A DNA stretch of 64,000 nucleotides from Nibrella viscosa (GTDB lineage: Bacteria > Bacteroidota > Bacteroidia > Cytophagales > Spirosomataceae). A program made the position numbers and the translations under genes. Of the stretch, positions 62,949 to 64,000 are shown in pieces. The notes beneath the pieces were generated by a model. The model made no database searches. It worked only from the letters and a program-made list of their open reading frames with translations, and was not told the origin of the DNA. The DNA lies in assembly GCF_039541875.1 (NCBI RefSeq), contig NZ_BAABHB010000001.1:62001-126000 (forward strand), written 5' to 3'. Position 1 is the first letter of the stretch. Every line of letters starts with the position of its first letter.

Positions 62949-63749
62949 ATGTCGAAAGTTATTTTAATCACCGGAGCCTCTACCGGTTTGGGGGAGTCAA
63001 TTGCTACGTATTTAGCGCAGCGTGGGTATACAGTGTATGGTACCTCGCGGCAGGGAGATGGCACGGGAAAGCCGTATGCGATGCTCGCTATGGATGTGAC
63101 CAGCGCGGATAGTATCCAGCAGGGTATTGAGCAGATCAGGCAGCGGGAAGGGCGGCTGGACGTGCTCATTAACAATGCCGGGCTGGGTATTGCCGCGCCC
63201 ATTGAGTTGCTGTCGCTGACCGATGTGCAACGGGTGTTCGATACGAATGTGAGCGGAGTAATCCGGACCATACAGGCTGTGCTGCCGATGATGCGGCAGC
63301 AGCGGTCGGGCCTCATCATCAACATCAGCTCCATTGCTGCCGAAGCCGGCTTACCGTATCGGGGTGCCTACAGCGCCAGCAAGGCTGCGCTGGAGCGGCT
63401 GACCGAAGCACTGCGGCTGGAAGTGGCTCCGTTCGGTATACAGGCCTGCTCCATTCAGCCGGGCGGCACCCGCACCGATATCAACAAAAACCGGCTGCGG
63501 GCCGAGATTCCCGCCGATAGCGTGTACAAAGCCACCTTCGACCGGACCTATGAACTGATCGATCAAAGTGTCAGTGAAGGGATTGACCCGGCCGTATTTG
63601 GTCCCCTGGTGGAGTCTATCATCAAGGCGGAGCACGTGCAGCGGCTCTACCGGGTAGGCAAACCCCTGGAGAAAGTATCCGTGCTGCTGAAACGGATTTT
63701 ACCGGTCAAAGTCTACGAACGCATGATCCGGAAGCATTACGAGATGTAA
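62949..63749 (+). CDS. Short-chain dehydrogenase/reductase
   Basis: A 266-residue SDR with start ATG 62949 (MSKVILITGASTGLGES). The cofactor motif TGASTGLG is at ~8-15, NNAGLGI at ~78, the catalytic triad Ser in INISSIAAEAG (~132), Tyr and Lys in YRGAYSASKAALERL (~145-159), and PGGTRTDIN follows. Basic residues after the first strand (TSRQGD) point to NADP(H). This is the classical SDR type that reduces ketones or oxidises alcohols; the substrate is unknown. A -7 box lies just upstream, so it can be transcribed separately from the alcohol dehydrogenase. Confidence 0.9.
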   Translation: MSKVILITGASTGLGESIATYLAQRGYTVYGTSRQGDGTGKPYAMLAMDVTSADSIQQGIEQIRQREGRLDVLINNAGLGIAAPIELLSLTDVQRVFDTNVSGVIRTIQAVLPMMRQQRSGLIINISSIAAEAGLPYRGAYSASKAALERLTEALRLEVAPFGIQACSIQPGGTRTDINKNRLRAEIPADSVYKATFDRTYELIDQSVSEGIDPAVFGPLVESIIKAEHVQRLYRVGKPLEKVSVLLKRILPVKVYERMIRKHYEM

Positions 63750-63786
63750 GGCTACTGTTAACGCTTATCATACCTTAAAACTCATC

Positions 63787-64000
63787 ATGGCAAAGGAGAA
63801 CAAGAAGGAATTGTCACCCGAACAACGGGACCAGCTGCTCAGCGTATTGAAAGCCCGTTTTGAGAAAAACCGGAACCGCCATGCCGGGCTTGAGTGGACT
63901 GCTATTGAGGCAAAGCTGGCGGCTAACGCCGGCAAACTGTGGTCACTCTCCGAAATGGAAAGAACCGGCGGAGAACCCGATGTGGTTGGGCAGGATACGC
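63787..64000 (+). CDS. DUF4256-like protein (N-terminal part, runs off the window)
   Basis: From ATG 63787 the frame is open to the window end (71 codons). The start MAKENKKELSPEQRDQLLSV and RFEKNRNRHAGLEW, then AKLAANAGKLWSLSEMERTG with GEPDVVG, is the beginning of the DUF4256 family of ~190 residues. Function unknown. The ATG is 37 bases after the SDR stop, so it may be in the same transcript. Confidence 0.8.
   Translation, partial: MAKENKKELSPEQRDQLLSVLKARFEKNRNRHAGLEWTAIEAKLAANAGKLWSLSEMERTGGEPDVVGQDT

Overview
The window looks like a chromosome segment of a Bacteroidota bacterium of the order Cytophagales, most like the Spirosoma group. The reasons are a type IX secretion C-terminal sorting domain on a large amylase, Bacteroidota-type promoters (-7 box TAnnTTTG) in front of several genes, few Shine-Dalgarno sites, LytS-type and 7TMR-DISM-type sensor kinases, TAT-exported glycosidase-like proteins and two large rhamnosidases. 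No rRNA, tRNA, CRISPR array, phage or complete insertion sequence was found. Genus-level placement is inference.

Layout. 1-6.1 kb: end of an unknown gene, a small lipoprotein, a glycine-zipper protein, a YihY/BrkB membrane protein, a lipoprotein/outer-membrane pair, then a decayed stretch holding a broken LuxR-type helix-turn-helix. 6.1-11.5 kb: a P-loop kinase, a membrane metalloprotease and a 1290-residue T9SS-exported alpha-amylase whose upstream region carries a palindrome and an 11-bp direct repeat. 11.6-13.7 kb: two translationally coupled LytS-type kinases. 13.9-25.6 kb: secreted catabolic enzymes (sugar isomerase/epimerase, esterase, GHL6-like protein, NIPSNAP protein, sulfatase, DUF1593 hydrolase), a methyltransferase, and an AraC regulator ahead of an esterase. 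25.9-32.2 kb: M1 aminopeptidase, Uma2 protein, a membrane-bound winged-helix regulator with two small secreted proteins, and an oxidoreductase. 32.3-38.5 kb: DUF2339, DUF3999 and an FHA-PrsW fusion in a row, then fructose-1,6-bisphosphatase. 38.5-41.9 kb and 57.9-61.6 kb: a GH106-type and a GH78-type alpha-L-rhamnosidase. 42-56.4 kb: an accessory, decaying zone with two toxin-antitoxin modules, three paralogous 7TMR-DISM kinases (one with an in-frame amber, one intact, one internally deleted and mosaic), an ATPase-DUF234 protein, a TPR-HTH regulator, a LolA-like protein, an acyltransferase and two gene remnants. 61.8-64 kb: zinc alcohol dehydrogenase, SDR and the start of a DUF4256 protein.

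The most useful observations are these. The two rhamnosidase genes, about 20 kb apart, have the same 71-bp promoter/operator layout, with a 21-bp spaced CTCAA repeat like an AraC-type site. Six copies of an unlabelled palindromic intergenic repeat lie across the window; one forms a ~154-bp near-perfect palindrome and two flank a toxin-antitoxin module in direct orientation. The 42-56 kb zone contains several independent gene-inactivation events next to one another.
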